From Paraclostridium hominis (GTDB lineage: Bacteria > Bacillota > Clostridia > Peptostreptococcales > Peptostreptococcaceae), in assembly GCF_014306135.1 (NCBI RefSeq), contig NZ_JACRWD010000001.1, positions 1,178,001-1,242,000 of the forward strand: a stretch of DNA of 64,000 nucleotides. The letters are read 5' to 3'. The first letter of the stretch is position 1; each line of letters opens with the position of its first letter. The translations under genes were made by a program, and so were the position numbers. Under the pieces are notes generated by a model. It saw nothing but the letters and a program-made list of their open reading frames with translations, had not been told where the DNA came from and did no database searches. This document shows, piece after piece, positions 44,054 through 52,666 of this stretch.

Positions 44054-44185
44054 ATTGTTAGATATATAATGTCCAATCCATATTCCAAGTCCTAATGTAA
44101 CAAGCGTTGTAAAATTAATTTTTGTAAATAATATACCTGCTAATAAGCCTATTACAATTCCTACAATCATAGAATTATTTTTCAT
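44045..44185 (-). CDS. Small single-span membrane protein, 46 residues
   Basis: GGAGGG precedes the ATG at 44185. The product, MKNNSMIVGIVIGLLAGILF then TKINFTTLVTLGLGIWIGHY and a polar tail, has one or two hydrophobic helices rich in Gly. It lies between mntP and the 10-TM exporter gene, in the same direction as the latter (74-bp gap). A link to metal export is only positional. Confidence 0.65.
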   Translation of the reverse strand: MKNNSMIVGIVIGLLAGILFTKINFTTLVTLGLGIWIGHYISNNKK

Positions 44186-44259
44186 ATATACCCTCCATAA
44201 TATATTTTATATTATAGAATATGTATATATGTTAATATATTAGCACTTAATTTTTAATG

Positions 44260-45384
44260 TTAAATAAAATATACTATTAGCCCAACTAATACAGCAGGTA
44301 TAGTAGTTACTATAGTTGCCCACATAGCTGATTTTTTATCTAGTGCAAGTAATGGAAATAATGCATCTCCATCCTGAGATATTGTATTTGAAACTAATGC
44401 CGCAAATGGTAAACTTCCTTTTAAGTAAAATGACATAACTACAATTTGAATACCACAACCTGGTATTATTCCAAGAAAAGCACCTGCAAATACACTTAAA
44501 ACTCCAGCTCCTAATATTAAGTTAACTAATACTTCCTCTCCACCTGCTATAAATATAACAACATCATAAATTATATAAGCTATAAATATCCAAACAATTA
44601 CAAATGATATTTCACTTACAGAATGTATAATAGTTTCTTTTAATGACATCAATTTATGTTCATTTTCTTCAAAACTTTCATTTTCTATAACTTTTTTAGT
44701 CATTATCATATATATAAATGAAGATATTATACCTAATATAGCTATAGCTTCCTCAAAAGAATGTAGCTTTTCTATAAATCCAAACTCTAATCCTGAATGA
44801 GCTAAAACCATAAATGCAAATCCAATTAATAATAAAAACAAGTATATCTTGTAACCAATACCATGAACTATTTTATGAGATATATGATAGAATTTATTGT
44901 GATTTTTTATGTCACAAGCGTTTTTATTTTCAGATCTTAATTCTAAACCTTTTTGATTACATTTTGAGTCTTTTTTGCATTTATGTAAATCAAGTCTTTG
45001 TTCCATTTTTAAATAATCTACTAAGTATCCCGTTATAATACCTACTAAAAAACTTATTATAGTTAAATTTATGTATGCTTTAAAATCAGTTGTCATAACT
45101 AAAAATGCACTGTCTCCCATGCTCGATATTAAACTAGCTACTATAGTTCCAAAAGTAACTTTACTACTCATATATAATGGCATTAATACTATACTTCCAC
45201 CACATCCTGGTAGCGACCCTAACAAAGCTCCTACAATTGGTTGTAATTTTTTATTTTTACTTATTATGTCTATAAAATTTCCGCTCGTTTTATAGTTTAT
45301 ATATCCAAATACTAATATAGATATACTAACTAATGAACCTACATGCAAGAAGGTTTCTTCAGCACTATTTATTAATATATTCAT
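44260..45384 (-). CDS. Putative 10-TM manganese/heavy-metal exporter
   Basis: I use the ATG at 45384 because GGAGG is 7 bp before it; two in-frame ATGs upstream are before or too close to that site. The 374-residue protein has two similar membrane halves, each with a G(S/I)xPGCGxxIVxM motif (LLGSLPGCGGSIVLMPLY and FLGIIPGCGIQIVVMSFY) followed by SxxGDxxF/QDGDALFP. This is the pattern of the 10TM putative heavy-metal exporter family. A Cys/His/Lys-rich loop (about 130-180) lies in between. Paired with mntP nearby. Confidence 0.85.
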   Translation of the reverse strand: MNILINSAEETFLHVGSLVSISILVFGYINYKTSGNFIDIISKNKKLQPIVGALLGSLPGCGGSIVLMPLYMSSKVTFGTIVASLISSMGDSAFLVMTTDFKAYINLTIISFLVGIITGYLVDYLKMEQRLDLHKCKKDSKCNQKGLELRSENKNACDIKNHNKFYHISHKIVHGIGYKIYLFLLLIGFAFMVLAHSGLEFGFIEKLHSFEEAIAILGIISSFIYMIMTKKVIENESFEENEHKLMSLKETIIHSVSEISFVIVWIFIAYIIYDVVIFIAGGEEVLVNLILGAGVLSVFAGAFLGIIPGCGIQIVVMSFYLKGSLPFAALVSNTISQDGDALFPLLALDKKSAMWATIVTTIPAVLVGLIVYFI

Positions 45385-45598
45385 AAGCATGCCTCCTTTA
45401 ATTCTCATATTCTACATTATAACACTTTATATTTCATTCGTAAATGATTTTCTTTTTCATTTGCAAACGCTTTATACTTTTTAATTTATGTCCAATAAAC
45501 ATCATATTAATCAAATTTTTTAATTTTTATCATCATTAATATACGTTAAATACATTTGTTTTGTTACAAAAAATAAAAAGTAAAATAGCATAGCTATT

Positions 45599-46225
45599 TT
45601 ACTTTTTATTTTTTTGATCTATTATAGTTTTTGTAGTATCTATATCTTTTGCTATACATCTTTGTGTATTTATTCTTTCTCCTACTAAAATAGTAGACAT
45701 TAAAGTTTTTAATTCTTCTACTAGCTTATTAAATTCTTCTGTCTTTTCTAAATTTTCTTCTCTATCGATTATTGTTTCTGTAGTATCCACACCTTTTATT
45801 GAATCAGTTTCTGTATTTAATTTTTCTTCAGATACCATTGCATTTACTAATCCCTTAGCTTCTTCAGCTAATTCTTCTATTTCTTTAATTCCTATATTTT
45901 CATGTTCTTTTTGATCTATTATAGTTTTTGTAGTATCTATATCTTTTGCTATACATCTTTGTGTATTTATTCTTTCACTTACTAGCAATTCCTCTCCTAT
46001 GCCTTTTAAATTTTCTACTAAATTACTTAGTTCTTTGTATAATTTGTTCATTTCACTTTGACTTAATTTATTCTTGCTTTCTTTTTTGTCTATTATAGTT
46101 TTTGTGGTATCTACATCTTTTGCTATACATCTTTGAGAGTTAATTCTCTCACTTACTAACATAGTATCCACTATGCCTTTTACCTCATCTTTAAATAATT
46201 TTAAAACTTCATTTAGTCTGTTCAT
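45599..46225 (-). CDS. Four-repeat protein of unknown function
   Basis: The start at 46225 follows CGGGGTG. The 208-residue soluble protein consists of four units of about 45-50 residues. Each ends in a motif like SERINTQRCIAKDIDTTKTI plus ID; unit 3 is degenerate (LNTETDSIKGVDTTETIID, no Cys). Helical Glu/Leu-rich linkers join them. The DNA of units 2 and 4 is identical over 69 bp (45908-45976 and 45611-45679), which suggests recent duplication or gene conversion. I do not recognise the family. Confidence 0.75.
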   Translation of the reverse strand: MNRLNEVLKLFKDEVKGIVDTMLVSERINSQRCIAKDVDTTKTIIDKKESKNKLSQSEMNKLYKELSNLVENLKGIGEELLVSERINTQRCIAKDIDTTKTIIDQKEHENIGIKEIEELAEEAKGLVNAMVSEEKLNTETDSIKGVDTTETIIDREENLEKTEEFNKLVEELKTLMSTILVGERINTQRCIAKDIDTTKTIIDQKNKK

Positions 46226-46297
46226 ATTTGTCACCCCGTAATGTATTTTTATATTTATATATTACCCTATTTTACCATGATAAAACAATATTTTATT

Positions 46298-46780
46298 TTA
46301 AATTTTATCATTTTTATTAATTGTCGATTGTTGTATTCCATTTTCCATTAGTTTAATTTGATTTTCTTTTATATTATCCAATGAATTTAAAAATTCTTTA
46401 CATTGAGTATTATCTATATATATTAAACAAGAAACCTCACTTAAATTATCACACACCTTAGTAGCTATTCTTATATGATCTTCTAATTGTTTTGTTTGAT
46501 ATTTATAAATTAAATCTAACCTATTTACCTTTCCTTCTATAGTTACATTTCCATTAGACTCATCTATTGTCATGTCTATATTTTTTTTAGTTTCACCTTT
46601 TACTATATTGTTGTATTTACTATATTTATATGTATAACCTTTGTAATTAAATCTATTACATTCATTAATTTTTTCTAATATATATTCTGAATCCTCCTCT
46701 TTTTTAAATTCATCTAAGTCATAAAAATAGTACTTTGAGAAATAATCCACATTGAATTTTTTTATGTTATTATCATACAT
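46298..46780 (-). CDS. Hypothetical protein, 160 residues
   Basis: This acidic, Tyr-rich soluble protein has a Tyr/Lys/Asn N-terminal half (DYFSKYYFYDLDEFKKEED) and a helical second half with three Cys (KVCDNLSEVSCLIY, TQCKEF). No signal or membrane segment. It lies 72 bp upstream of the four-repeat protein gene, in the same direction; a functional link is possible. I do not recognise it. Confidence 0.7.
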   Translation of the reverse strand: MYDNNIKKFNVDYFSKYYFYDLDEFKKEEDSEYILEKINECNRFNYKGYTYKYSKYNNIVKGETKKNIDMTIDESNGNVTIEGKVNRLDLIYKYQTKQLEDHIRIATKVCDNLSEVSCLIYIDNTQCKEFLNSLDNIKENQIKLMENGIQQSTINKNDKI

Positions 46781-46911
46781 ATTAATACTCCTTTAAAAAA
46801 TAATGTATAAATATTATTTCAAAAAACTTTCATATTTATTTATAAAATATTTTTAATACTAGCTTCATTAATTATTCTTTGAAAACATATAATTTTTAAG
46901 GAGGTGATATA

Positions 46912-48141
46912 TTGATAACTATAAATTTAAATTTAATAGCTACACTCTCGATAGCTATAATATTATTTCTTATTGGATCTTTTTTTAAAAATAAAATTGA
47001 ATTTTTCAATAAATTTTGCATTCCATCTCCAGTTATAGGAGGTTTATTATTTACTTTAATATCATTAATTTTACAACTTTCAAACTTAGTTACTATTAAT
47101 ATTTTAGAAAATATTGTCCCTTTTTTTATGAGTATATTTTTTACAGTGCTAGGTCTTAATGCTAGTTTTAAGCTTATAAAAAAAGGTGGAAAACTTTTAT
47201 TTACATATTGGATACTCTGTGGAGGTTTAGCTCTTTTTCAAAATATAATATCAGTTGTAATGGCTAAGATTACAAATGTTCATCCATTAATAGGTCTTAT
47301 GTGTGGGACTATATCTATGGAAGGTGGCCATGGAAATGCTGCAGCTTTTGGAAGAACTATAGAGGGTATGGGTGTAGATGGCGCTGTAACTATAGGTCTT
47401 GCTGCTGCAACTTTAGGTATAATTTTAGGTGGTGTTCTAGGGGCTCCAGTATCTAGATTCTTAATTGAAAGATATAAACTTAAACCTAATCCTATATATA
47501 TCAATAATACTACAAATTTTAAATCTAGTCTTATTAATAAAAATTACTTAACTAGAAATCCTAAATCTAATAAATTTAATACTACAAATTTTTTTGAACA
47601 AATTTTAGTTATTCTTTTATGTATTAATATAGGAGAATTAATTACAAAAATATTATTTATAAAAACTAATATAGTTTTACCAAGTGTTGTAGGGTGTATG
47701 TTTGTTGCTTTTTTATTTAGAAACTTTAATGAATCAACAAACATAATAAAACTTGACTTTAAACTCCTTGATTTTATAAGTGAAATATCTCTTTCAATGT
47801 TTTTAACTATTGCTCTTATGAGTATTAATTTATTGGATTTAGTACATATAGCAGGTCCTATGTTTATAATAATACTTACTCAAGTTATATTTGTTTTACT
47901 TTATGCTATTTTTATATGTTTTAAATTACTTGGCAAAGATTTTGATGCTGCTGTTATGGTGTCTGGTCTCATAGGACACGGGCTTGGTAATACTCCAAAT
48001 GCATTAGCCAACATGAATTCAATAACTCATAAGTATGGAGTATCTGAAAAAGCCTTGTTAATAGTTCCTTTAGTAGGTGCTTTTTTACTTGATATATTTA
48101 CACTTCCTTGCATAATAATATTTATAAATATGTTCAGATAA
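46912..48141 (+). CDS. gltS: Sodium/glutamate symporter GltS
   Basis: The gene starts with TTG at 46912 after AAGGAGGTGATAT. The 409-residue transporter has about ten to twelve helices and the GltS landmarks FCIPSPVIGGLLF, GTISMEGGHGNAAAFG and, in the second half, VSGLIGHGLGNTPNALANM. These are the two Gly-rich re-entrant loops. It imports glutamate with sodium. It is a single-gene unit. Confidence 0.93.
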   Translation: MITINLNLIATLSIAIILFLIGSFFKNKIEFFNKFCIPSPVIGGLLFTLISLILQLSNLVTINILENIVPFFMSIFFTVLGLNASFKLIKKGGKLLFTYWILCGGLALFQNIISVVMAKITNVHPLIGLMCGTISMEGGHGNAAAFGRTIEGMGVDGAVTIGLAAATLGIILGGVLGAPVSRFLIERYKLKPNPIYINNTTNFKSSLINKNYLTRNPKSNKFNTTNFFEQILVILLCINIGELITKILFIKTNIVLPSVVGCMFVAFLFRNFNESTNIIKLDFKLLDFISEISLSMFLTIALMSINLLDLVHIAGPMFIIILTQVIFVLLYAIFICFKLLGKDFDAAVMVSGLIGHGLGNTPNALANMNSITHKYGVSEKALLIVPLVGAFLLDIFTLPCIIIFINMFR

Positions 48142-48238
48142 TTTTGCATTTTTCTAATTTTTGTAACATACGTTACAGATTTATTTTAAAATTTAATTTA
48201 TAATAAATTGAATTATTTAAAGTTTAGGAGGAATTTAT

Positions 48239-48484
48239 ATGTCTTGTGGATGCGGAAGTACAAATAAAAATGATGGGAAGCAAGTTGTTGATTTAGTAAG
48301 AAGTAAAGGTAAGGGTGATTTTCCACTAAGAACACCTCATGAAATAGTTTGTGTTAACTGTTCTAAATCTTTTACGATGAATACTCATGTAGATAAATGC
48401 CCTCATTGTAATATGACTTATGGAGTTACTCCTTGTAGTTCTATGAATAAGGAAAATATAAAAGCAGCTGATATAAATTACTAA
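48239..48484 (+). CDS. Small Cys-rich zinc-ribbon-like protein
   Basis: The 81-residue product has MSCGCGS at the start, then IVCVNCSKSF and DKCPHCNMTYG, a clear four-Cys metal site. A last Cys is in TPCSSM. AGGAGG precedes the ATG. The pattern fits a zinc ribbon; the function is unknown. It ends at a strong bidirectional terminator. Confidence 0.78.
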   Translation: MSCGCGSTNKNDGKQVVDLVRSKGKGDFPLRTPHEIVCVNCSKSFTMNTHVDKCPHCNMTYGVTPCSSMNKENIKAADINY

Positions 48485-48509
48485 AAAACTCCCATATGGG
48501 AGTTTTTTT
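48483..48509. terminator. Bidirectional terminator
   Basis: aaaaaactcccat and its complement form a 13-bp stem without a real loop, between convergent stops at 48484 and 48508. Confidence 0.9.
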
Positions 48510-48645
48510 ATTTTAAATTAGAATTATCTTTTTCCCAAGCTATAAATATAAATTCTTTACCTGTAATATCCTTAATCATTTTTTCAGCTTTTTTTATTTC
48601 ATCTTCTTCTTTTTTATTTAAATCAGCTATTTTATATTCTTTCAT
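48508..48645 (-). CDS. Small charged protein, 45 residues
   Basis: TAGGAGGT precedes the ATG at 48645. The product begins MKEYKIADLNKKEEDEIKKA and ends with KEFIFIAWEKDNSNLK, a helix-forming charged peptide. No family recognised. The strong ribosome site and terminator support a real gene. Confidence 0.6.
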   Translation of the reverse strand: MKEYKIADLNKKEEDEIKKAEKMIKDITGKEFIFIAWEKDNSNLK

Positions 48646-48679
48646 AGTTACCTCCTATATATTAGAATAGTTTTTTGTA

Positions 48680-49042
48680 TTAATGTTTATTTAAATCGTT
48701 ATCTACTGTATCTATTTTATTCATAACCTTTTGGATTTCTTCATTTGATGGATGATCTTCATTTTCATAACTTAATCTATTACTATTAAATTCATTTATT
48801 TTTTCTTCTAACTCTGAAGTTTCTTTAACTTCATTATTATAGTTTTCCAAGTTATACATATACTCATCATAAACTCCACATTGTTTTGATTTAGATTTTT
48901 TATATATCATAGTAGCTCCTATAGTTGCTCCTATACCTAGAGCTGTAAGCGTAGTAAATTTAACAGTTTTATATCTTTTTTGTTTTCTTTTTTGTTGATT
49001 TTTCTCTTCTTTGACAGCTTTGTACATTCTAGTTGCTAGCAT
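48680..49042 (-). CDS. Hypothetical protein with one membrane segment
   Basis: The 120-residue product has a basic N-terminus (KNQQKRKQKRYKT), one hydrophobic helix (FTTLTALGIGATIGATMIY, about 30-48) and an acidic C-terminal domain. The layout fits a single-pass membrane protein with the tail outside. It is next to the 45-residue gene, with a 34-bp gap. I do not recognise it. Confidence 0.7.
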   Translation of the reverse strand: MLATRMYKAVKEEKNQQKRKQKRYKTVKFTTLTALGIGATIGATMIYKKSKSKQCGVYDEYMYNLENYNNEVKETSELEEKINEFNSNRLSYENEDHPSNEEIQKVMNKIDTVDNDLNKH

Positions 49043-49218
49043 AATTAAATTTTCCTTTCTTTGATTTTAAGTTTGTTACTTAATTAATATTAGTATTTGA
49101 TATTATCTAAAAAAAACACAATTAATTATTGTCATATTAGGAATTTTTATGCTATGAATAAAAATATTTTTAATATAATATATTAGTTAATATATATATT
49201 TATAAGGAGTGTTTTAAA

Positions 49219-49800
49219 TTGTCATTTTCTGAAAAAGAAGTTTTAAAATATTTAAATATTACTACAACTATATTAATGTTTATTTATACAATATCTTTAA
49301 TATATTTTGTTTTATATGGTAAAACTTTTCAAATATCACCTTGCTTTTGTTCACTTATCATAACTGGTTTTATAAAAGTTGTTTCAAAAAAATTTTTGGA
49401 TATAGTATCTCCAATATTAATATTTGCTATACTTATCTTTATCTTTATTGCTTCTTACTTAGGTTCTAGTTTTGATTTTTATGGTATAGTTAGTCATTAT
49501 GATGATATAATGCATTTTTTATCAGGAATCTTAGCAACACTATTTGGATATGATTTATTCAAAATGTTAAATTCCAAGAATGTAGATATTTATAAAAACA
49601 GAAAATTGATTGTTTCATTTGTATTTTTCTTTAATTTAGCTATAGCTGGACTATGGGAAATCTTTGAATTTTTAGTAGATAAATTTTTCTTAACTAAAAT
49701 GCAAGTTGGAGGCCTTAACGATACTATGATTGATATGATTGATGCATTATTAGCATCTATCATATTGATTATAAGCTATGAATTTTTTATAAAAAAATAA
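49219..49800 (+). CDS. Membrane protein with conserved HYDD/H motif
   Basis: The gene starts with TTG after AAGGAGTG. The 193-residue protein has five or six helices, with SHYDDIMHFLSGILATLFGY in the middle, LWEIFEFLVDKFF and a C-terminal NDTMIDMIDALLAS. The polar residues within helices (H, D, D, H, E, D) suggest a metal site or catalytic role and resemble the DUF2238-type membrane proteins. The match is unsure. Confidence 0.75.
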   Translation: MSFSEKEVLKYLNITTTILMFIYTISLIYFVLYGKTFQISPCFCSLIITGFIKVVSKKFLDIVSPILIFAILIFIFIASYLGSSFDFYGIVSHYDDIMHFLSGILATLFGYDLFKMLNSKNVDIYKNRKLIVSFVFFFNLAIAGLWEIFEFLVDKFFLTKMQVGGLNDTMIDMIDALLASIILIISYEFFIKK

Positions 49801-49837
49801 ATAAATAAAACCTCACATAAAGTGAGGTTTTATTTAT
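49801..49837. terminator. Bidirectional terminator
   Basis: ataaataaaacctcac (49801-49816) with its complement (49822-49837), 5-nt loop. It lies between convergent genes and overlaps the 49830 stop. Confidence 0.88.
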
Positions 49838-50033
49838 AACTATTATCTTCAAATTTTACATTACAATATCTATGATATAAATCTATATCATTGCACATTC
49901 CATTGAAAGAACATGACTTCATTTGATTTAGTATACTCATATAAGAACTTAAGATATCTTCTTGTTCAAAATTAGTATTTACAAGTTCTTTATATGAGTT
50001 TAATTCTTTTGGTTTATCTTTTTTCTTAAGCAT
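49830..50033 (-). CDS. Small hypothetical protein, 67 residues
   Basis: A soluble helical peptide with three Cys in the second half (KSCSFNGMCNDI, RYCNVKF), starting MLKKKDKPKELNSYKELV. It follows another 67-residue gene by 27 bp and probably shares its transcript. No family recognised. Confidence 0.65.
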   Translation of the reverse strand: MLKKKDKPKELNSYKELVNTNFEQEDILSSYMSILNQMKSCSFNGMCNDIDLYHRYCNVKFEDNSYK

Positions 50034-50060
50034 CTTGATATCCTTTTCTTAAATCAAAAT

Positions 50061-50255
50061 TTACTTATCGTATTTTCCTTCTGTGTAATTCTTTACAATG
50101 TCTACAAATCCTAATATTTCTAAATTTGCATCAGTACCACTTAAAATTTGATTGTAATACCAATTTGCAAACTCTGGATTTGCTAGTGTCTCATTAAGCT
50201 TTAGAAAATCTAATTCATTAAAATTAGTACCTTGATTTTTACTTTCTTCTGTCAT
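50061..50255 (-). CDS. Small hypothetical protein, 64 residues
   Basis: I choose the ATG at 50255 since AAGGAG is directly before an earlier in-frame ATG (50264), too close for use. The product has NELDFLKLNETLANPEFANW and ends with VDIVKNYTEGKYDK, acidic and soluble. It is the first of a two-gene unit with the 49830 gene. No family recognised. Confidence 0.62.
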   Translation of the reverse strand: MTEESKNQGTNFNELDFLKLNETLANPEFANWYYNQILSGTDANLEILGFVDIVKNYTEGKYDK

Positions 50256-50374
50256 CAGTATCATCTCCTTAAGTACTATTATTATTACTGATAAACATTT
50301 TAGATATTCACTTAAATATATATTTACTTTATTATATTCATCTTTTAAAAATTATTACCTTTTTATACAAAAAT

Positions 50375-50410
50375 AAAGCCTAAAATCTTTTATTATAGAT
50401 TTTAGGCTTT
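50375..50410 (-). terminator. Intrinsic terminator after the FxLYD-like lipoprotein gene
   Basis: aaagcctaaaatct (50375-50388) pairs with 50397-50410, with A's upstream giving a U-run on the minus strand. Confidence 0.85.
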
Positions 50411-50421
50411 TGAATATCCAT

Positions 50422-51267
50422 TTATTTCATTAATATAGCTTCATTTAACTTTAAATTTACTTCTACAGTTGTATTATCACTTATATCATCATAAATATAT
50501 CCTATTACCTCTAATTTTTTTGCATCATTAGGGTGAACAGAGTTTAGTTTTATCTCTTGAGATTTTTTTATTACTTCATATGAATCTAAATATGTTACAT
50601 TTATATATTCACCTTTATCATTAAGCTCTGCAATTTCTAAAACTAAACTACCAATATCTTTATCTGAAATATTTTTTATTGTTATTTGTGCATTATATCC
50701 ACCTTTAACTTTATTTGTTATTTTAGGTTCAGATATTCCTAATACATCATACTTTTTATATGCAACAATTTTTTCATTAGTATTTAAGACATTAAATTTA
50801 TCTTTTAATAAATCTACATATATTAATTGATTATCTAAGTTATAAGAATAACCTATAACTTCTACTTTTTTTGTAAATTTTTTGTGAGCAGATTGAATAT
50901 AAACACTTTGTCCTGGTTTTAAAGTTACTTTAGACAAAGCTTCAGTTTTAGCTAAAGCATTATTCTCATTATCATATTCTCTAAATATTAGCTCTATGTT
51001 TCTTATATTTAAATCACTTATATTCTTAACTTTAGTTTTTGTATCAATAAACTTATTATTGTTGTTATCATTAGGATCGTCTGTAACTACTGGTTCACCT
51101 ATTTCTAATACATTTGCATCTTTATAACTCATATCTGATTTTACACGTTCTAAATTTATTTTATCATCTTTGATATTATTTTCATTTGATGCACACCCTG
51201 AAAGAATGCTAACTGTAAATATTAATATTATGGATATTATAGATGTTTTTTTTACACTGTCGTTCAT
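50422..51267 (-). CDS. Lipoprotein with two FxLYD-like beta domains
   Basis: The 281-residue protein has a signal peptide with the lipobox ILSGCAS, so it sits on the outer face of the membrane. Two similar domains follow: EIGEPVVTDDP with TKTKVKNISDLNIRNIELIF, and LGISEPKITNKV with AQITIKNISDKDIGSLVLEI. The NISD/LxIRNIEL pattern resembles FxLYD/DUF4352-type domains. A role in binding at the cell surface is a guess. Own promoter at 51303-51330. Confidence 0.8.
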   Translation of the reverse strand: MNDSVKKTSIISIILIFTVSILSGCASNENNIKDDKINLERVKSDMSYKDANVLEIGEPVVTDDPNDNNNNKFIDTKTKVKNISDLNIRNIELIFREYDNENNALAKTEALSKVTLKPGQSVYIQSAHKKFTKKVEVIGYSYNLDNQLIYVDLLKDKFNVLNTNEKIVAYKKYDVLGISEPKITNKVKGGYNAQITIKNISDKDIGSLVLEIAELNDKGEYINVTYLDSYEVIKKSQEIKLNSVHPNDAKKLEVIGYIYDDISDNTTVEVNLKLNEAILMK

Positions 51268-51302
51268 ATATTAGCACCTCAGTTCTATCTCTATTTTATT
51301 AT

Positions 51303-51330
51303 ATTATACTATATATGACTCCAGTTACAA
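51303..51330 (-). promoter_or_regulatory. Promoter for the FxLYD-like lipoprotein gene
   Basis: TTGTAA (51325-51330), 16 bp, TATAAT (51303-51308) on the minus strand, 36 bp before the ATG. Confidence 0.65.
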
Positions 51331-51391
51331 TTTTTTTTTCATTTTTTTAATCTTATTGTAATCTTTTTTCAAAATTAATCCATTATATTAA

Positions 51392-52081
51392 TTATTCTCC
51401 AACTCCAAAATCAGTATTATTATAAAGAACTTCTATTTTATTATTTTCATCTAAAAAACTATACTTTTCTTTAAACCAACTTACTAATTCTTCATCTCTT
51501 TTTATATTTGTTGTGTTATTTACAAATACATTTATAGTTGCATGTTCAAAGTTATTTAAAACTATATCCATATCTTTATCAATCATTTCTTTACTTTGAC
51601 CCTTTATACCTACCATTATACAAGGTGAGTCAAAATACTTTTTAAGTTCTTCAACTGATTTAAACTTAGCATTTTTATTTAAAAAATTATTCCTAAAGTC
51701 ATAGTCAAAACTTTCTACACCAATTTTAAATACTATAGGTATATTAAAAAATTCTCTCATTTCATTTAATCTGTTTTTATAAGACCAATGACTTTCTAAA
51801 AATAATTTTTCTATGTTTTTTTCCTCTATTATACTTTTTATTTTTTCTAGTGTTTTTTTAGGAAGTTCAAAACAACTTCCTGAGTTTATCACTTCTAATA
51901 CTTTATACTTTCCTGTTACATTTTCTAAAGTCTTAAAGTTTATTTCATTCATTTTATCTTCATTATCATCATTATCTAGTGTATAATCGCAAAATGAACA
52001 TTTACCCCATACACAAGAAAATCCTTTTAATAATACTATTTCTCTTTGATTTTTATTCGTAACTTCACTATATCTATCCAT
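51392..52081 (-). CDS. queL: Radical-SAM queuine lyase QueL
   Basis: I use the ATG at 52081, since GGAG lies 7 bp before it and the earlier in-frame ATG has no ribosome site. The 229-residue protein has a non-standard CX4CX2C radical-SAM site (CVWGKCSFC) in KGFSCVWGKCSFCDYTLD, then INSGSCFELP, LESHWSYKNRL and FKIGVESFDYDFRN. Size, motif and operon place match the QueL described in Clostridioides difficile, which removes the cyclopentene moiety of queuine to give preQ1. Assignment rests on context and the cluster motif. Confidence 0.85.
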   Translation of the reverse strand: MDRYSEVTNKNQREIVLLKGFSCVWGKCSFCDYTLDNDDNEDKMNEINFKTLENVTGKYKVLEVINSGSCFELPKKTLEKIKSIIEEKNIEKLFLESHWSYKNRLNEMREFFNIPIVFKIGVESFDYDFRNNFLNKNAKFKSVEELKKYFDSPCIMVGIKGQSKEMIDKDMDIVLNNFEHATINVFVNNTTNIKRDEELVSWFKEKYSFLDENNKIEVLYNNTDFGVGE

Positions 52082-52098
52082 TGTTTTCTCCATTAGTT

Positions 52099-52665
52099 TT
52101 AATTTTTATTAGTTTTTAATTTATATATAAAATTAGATGGTATTGATAATACAGCACTATTTACAAGTAAAACAGCTATAAGCTTATCTATATAGTCTGT
52201 TAATACTTGAGTTAAAAATACACTCACAACTTTGTTGATTCCAAATCTCGATAAAATTTGCACTATATAAGAAGAACCTGATGATGTCACTCCTCCAAAT
52301 ACAAATGCTGCTATTATAGCACTTAATATAGAGGTTGGAATTGAAAATGTAAGTACTCCTATAGGTGTTTTTACTCCATTTAAAAATCCTTTTTTATACA
52401 TTAATCCAGCTATTAGCCCTGTTGAGATTTGAACTGGCATAAAAAAGAATGAATAAATATCAAAAGTCATGCCACTTACCATGCTCCCACAAACACCTGT
52501 AATTATTGCATACTTAGACCCTAATATACATGCTATAAATATAGTTCCTATAGAATCTAAATATATAGGAAGTTTTAAGTTTAAAGCTATAAATGCGCCT
52601 ATTACATTTAGAGCTATTCCCAATGATATTAGAGTTAAACTTGTTGTTGATAATTTTTTTTTCAT
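52099..52665 (-). CDS. qrtT: ECF transporter S component, queuosine/queuine type (QrtT)
   Basis: The 188-residue membrane protein has about six helices (TLISLGIALNVIGAFIAL, LPIYLDSIGTIFIACILG, GVCGSMVSGMTFDIYSFFFM), the typical fold of ECF S components. It lies directly between queK (1-bp gap) and queL (17-bp gap) behind a preQ1 riboswitch. This is the order known for the C. difficile salvage operon. It would bind queuine or queuosine outside and pair with a shared energy-coupling module, not encoded in this window. Confidence 0.85.
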   Translation of the reverse strand: MKKKLSTTSLTLISLGIALNVIGAFIALNLKLPIYLDSIGTIFIACILGSKYAIITGVCGSMVSGMTFDIYSFFFMPVQISTGLIAGLMYKKGFLNGVKTPIGVLTFSIPTSILSAIIAAFVFGGVTSSGSSYIVQILSRFGINKVVSVFLTQVLTDYIDKLIAVLLVNSAVLSIPSNFIYKLKTNKN

Positions 52666-52666
52666 A

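Noticed and set aside
45610..46160. CRISPR-like or intergenic direct repeats
   Set aside because: The repeated segments lie inside one open reading frame and encode repeated protein units; spacing and content do not fit CRISPR.
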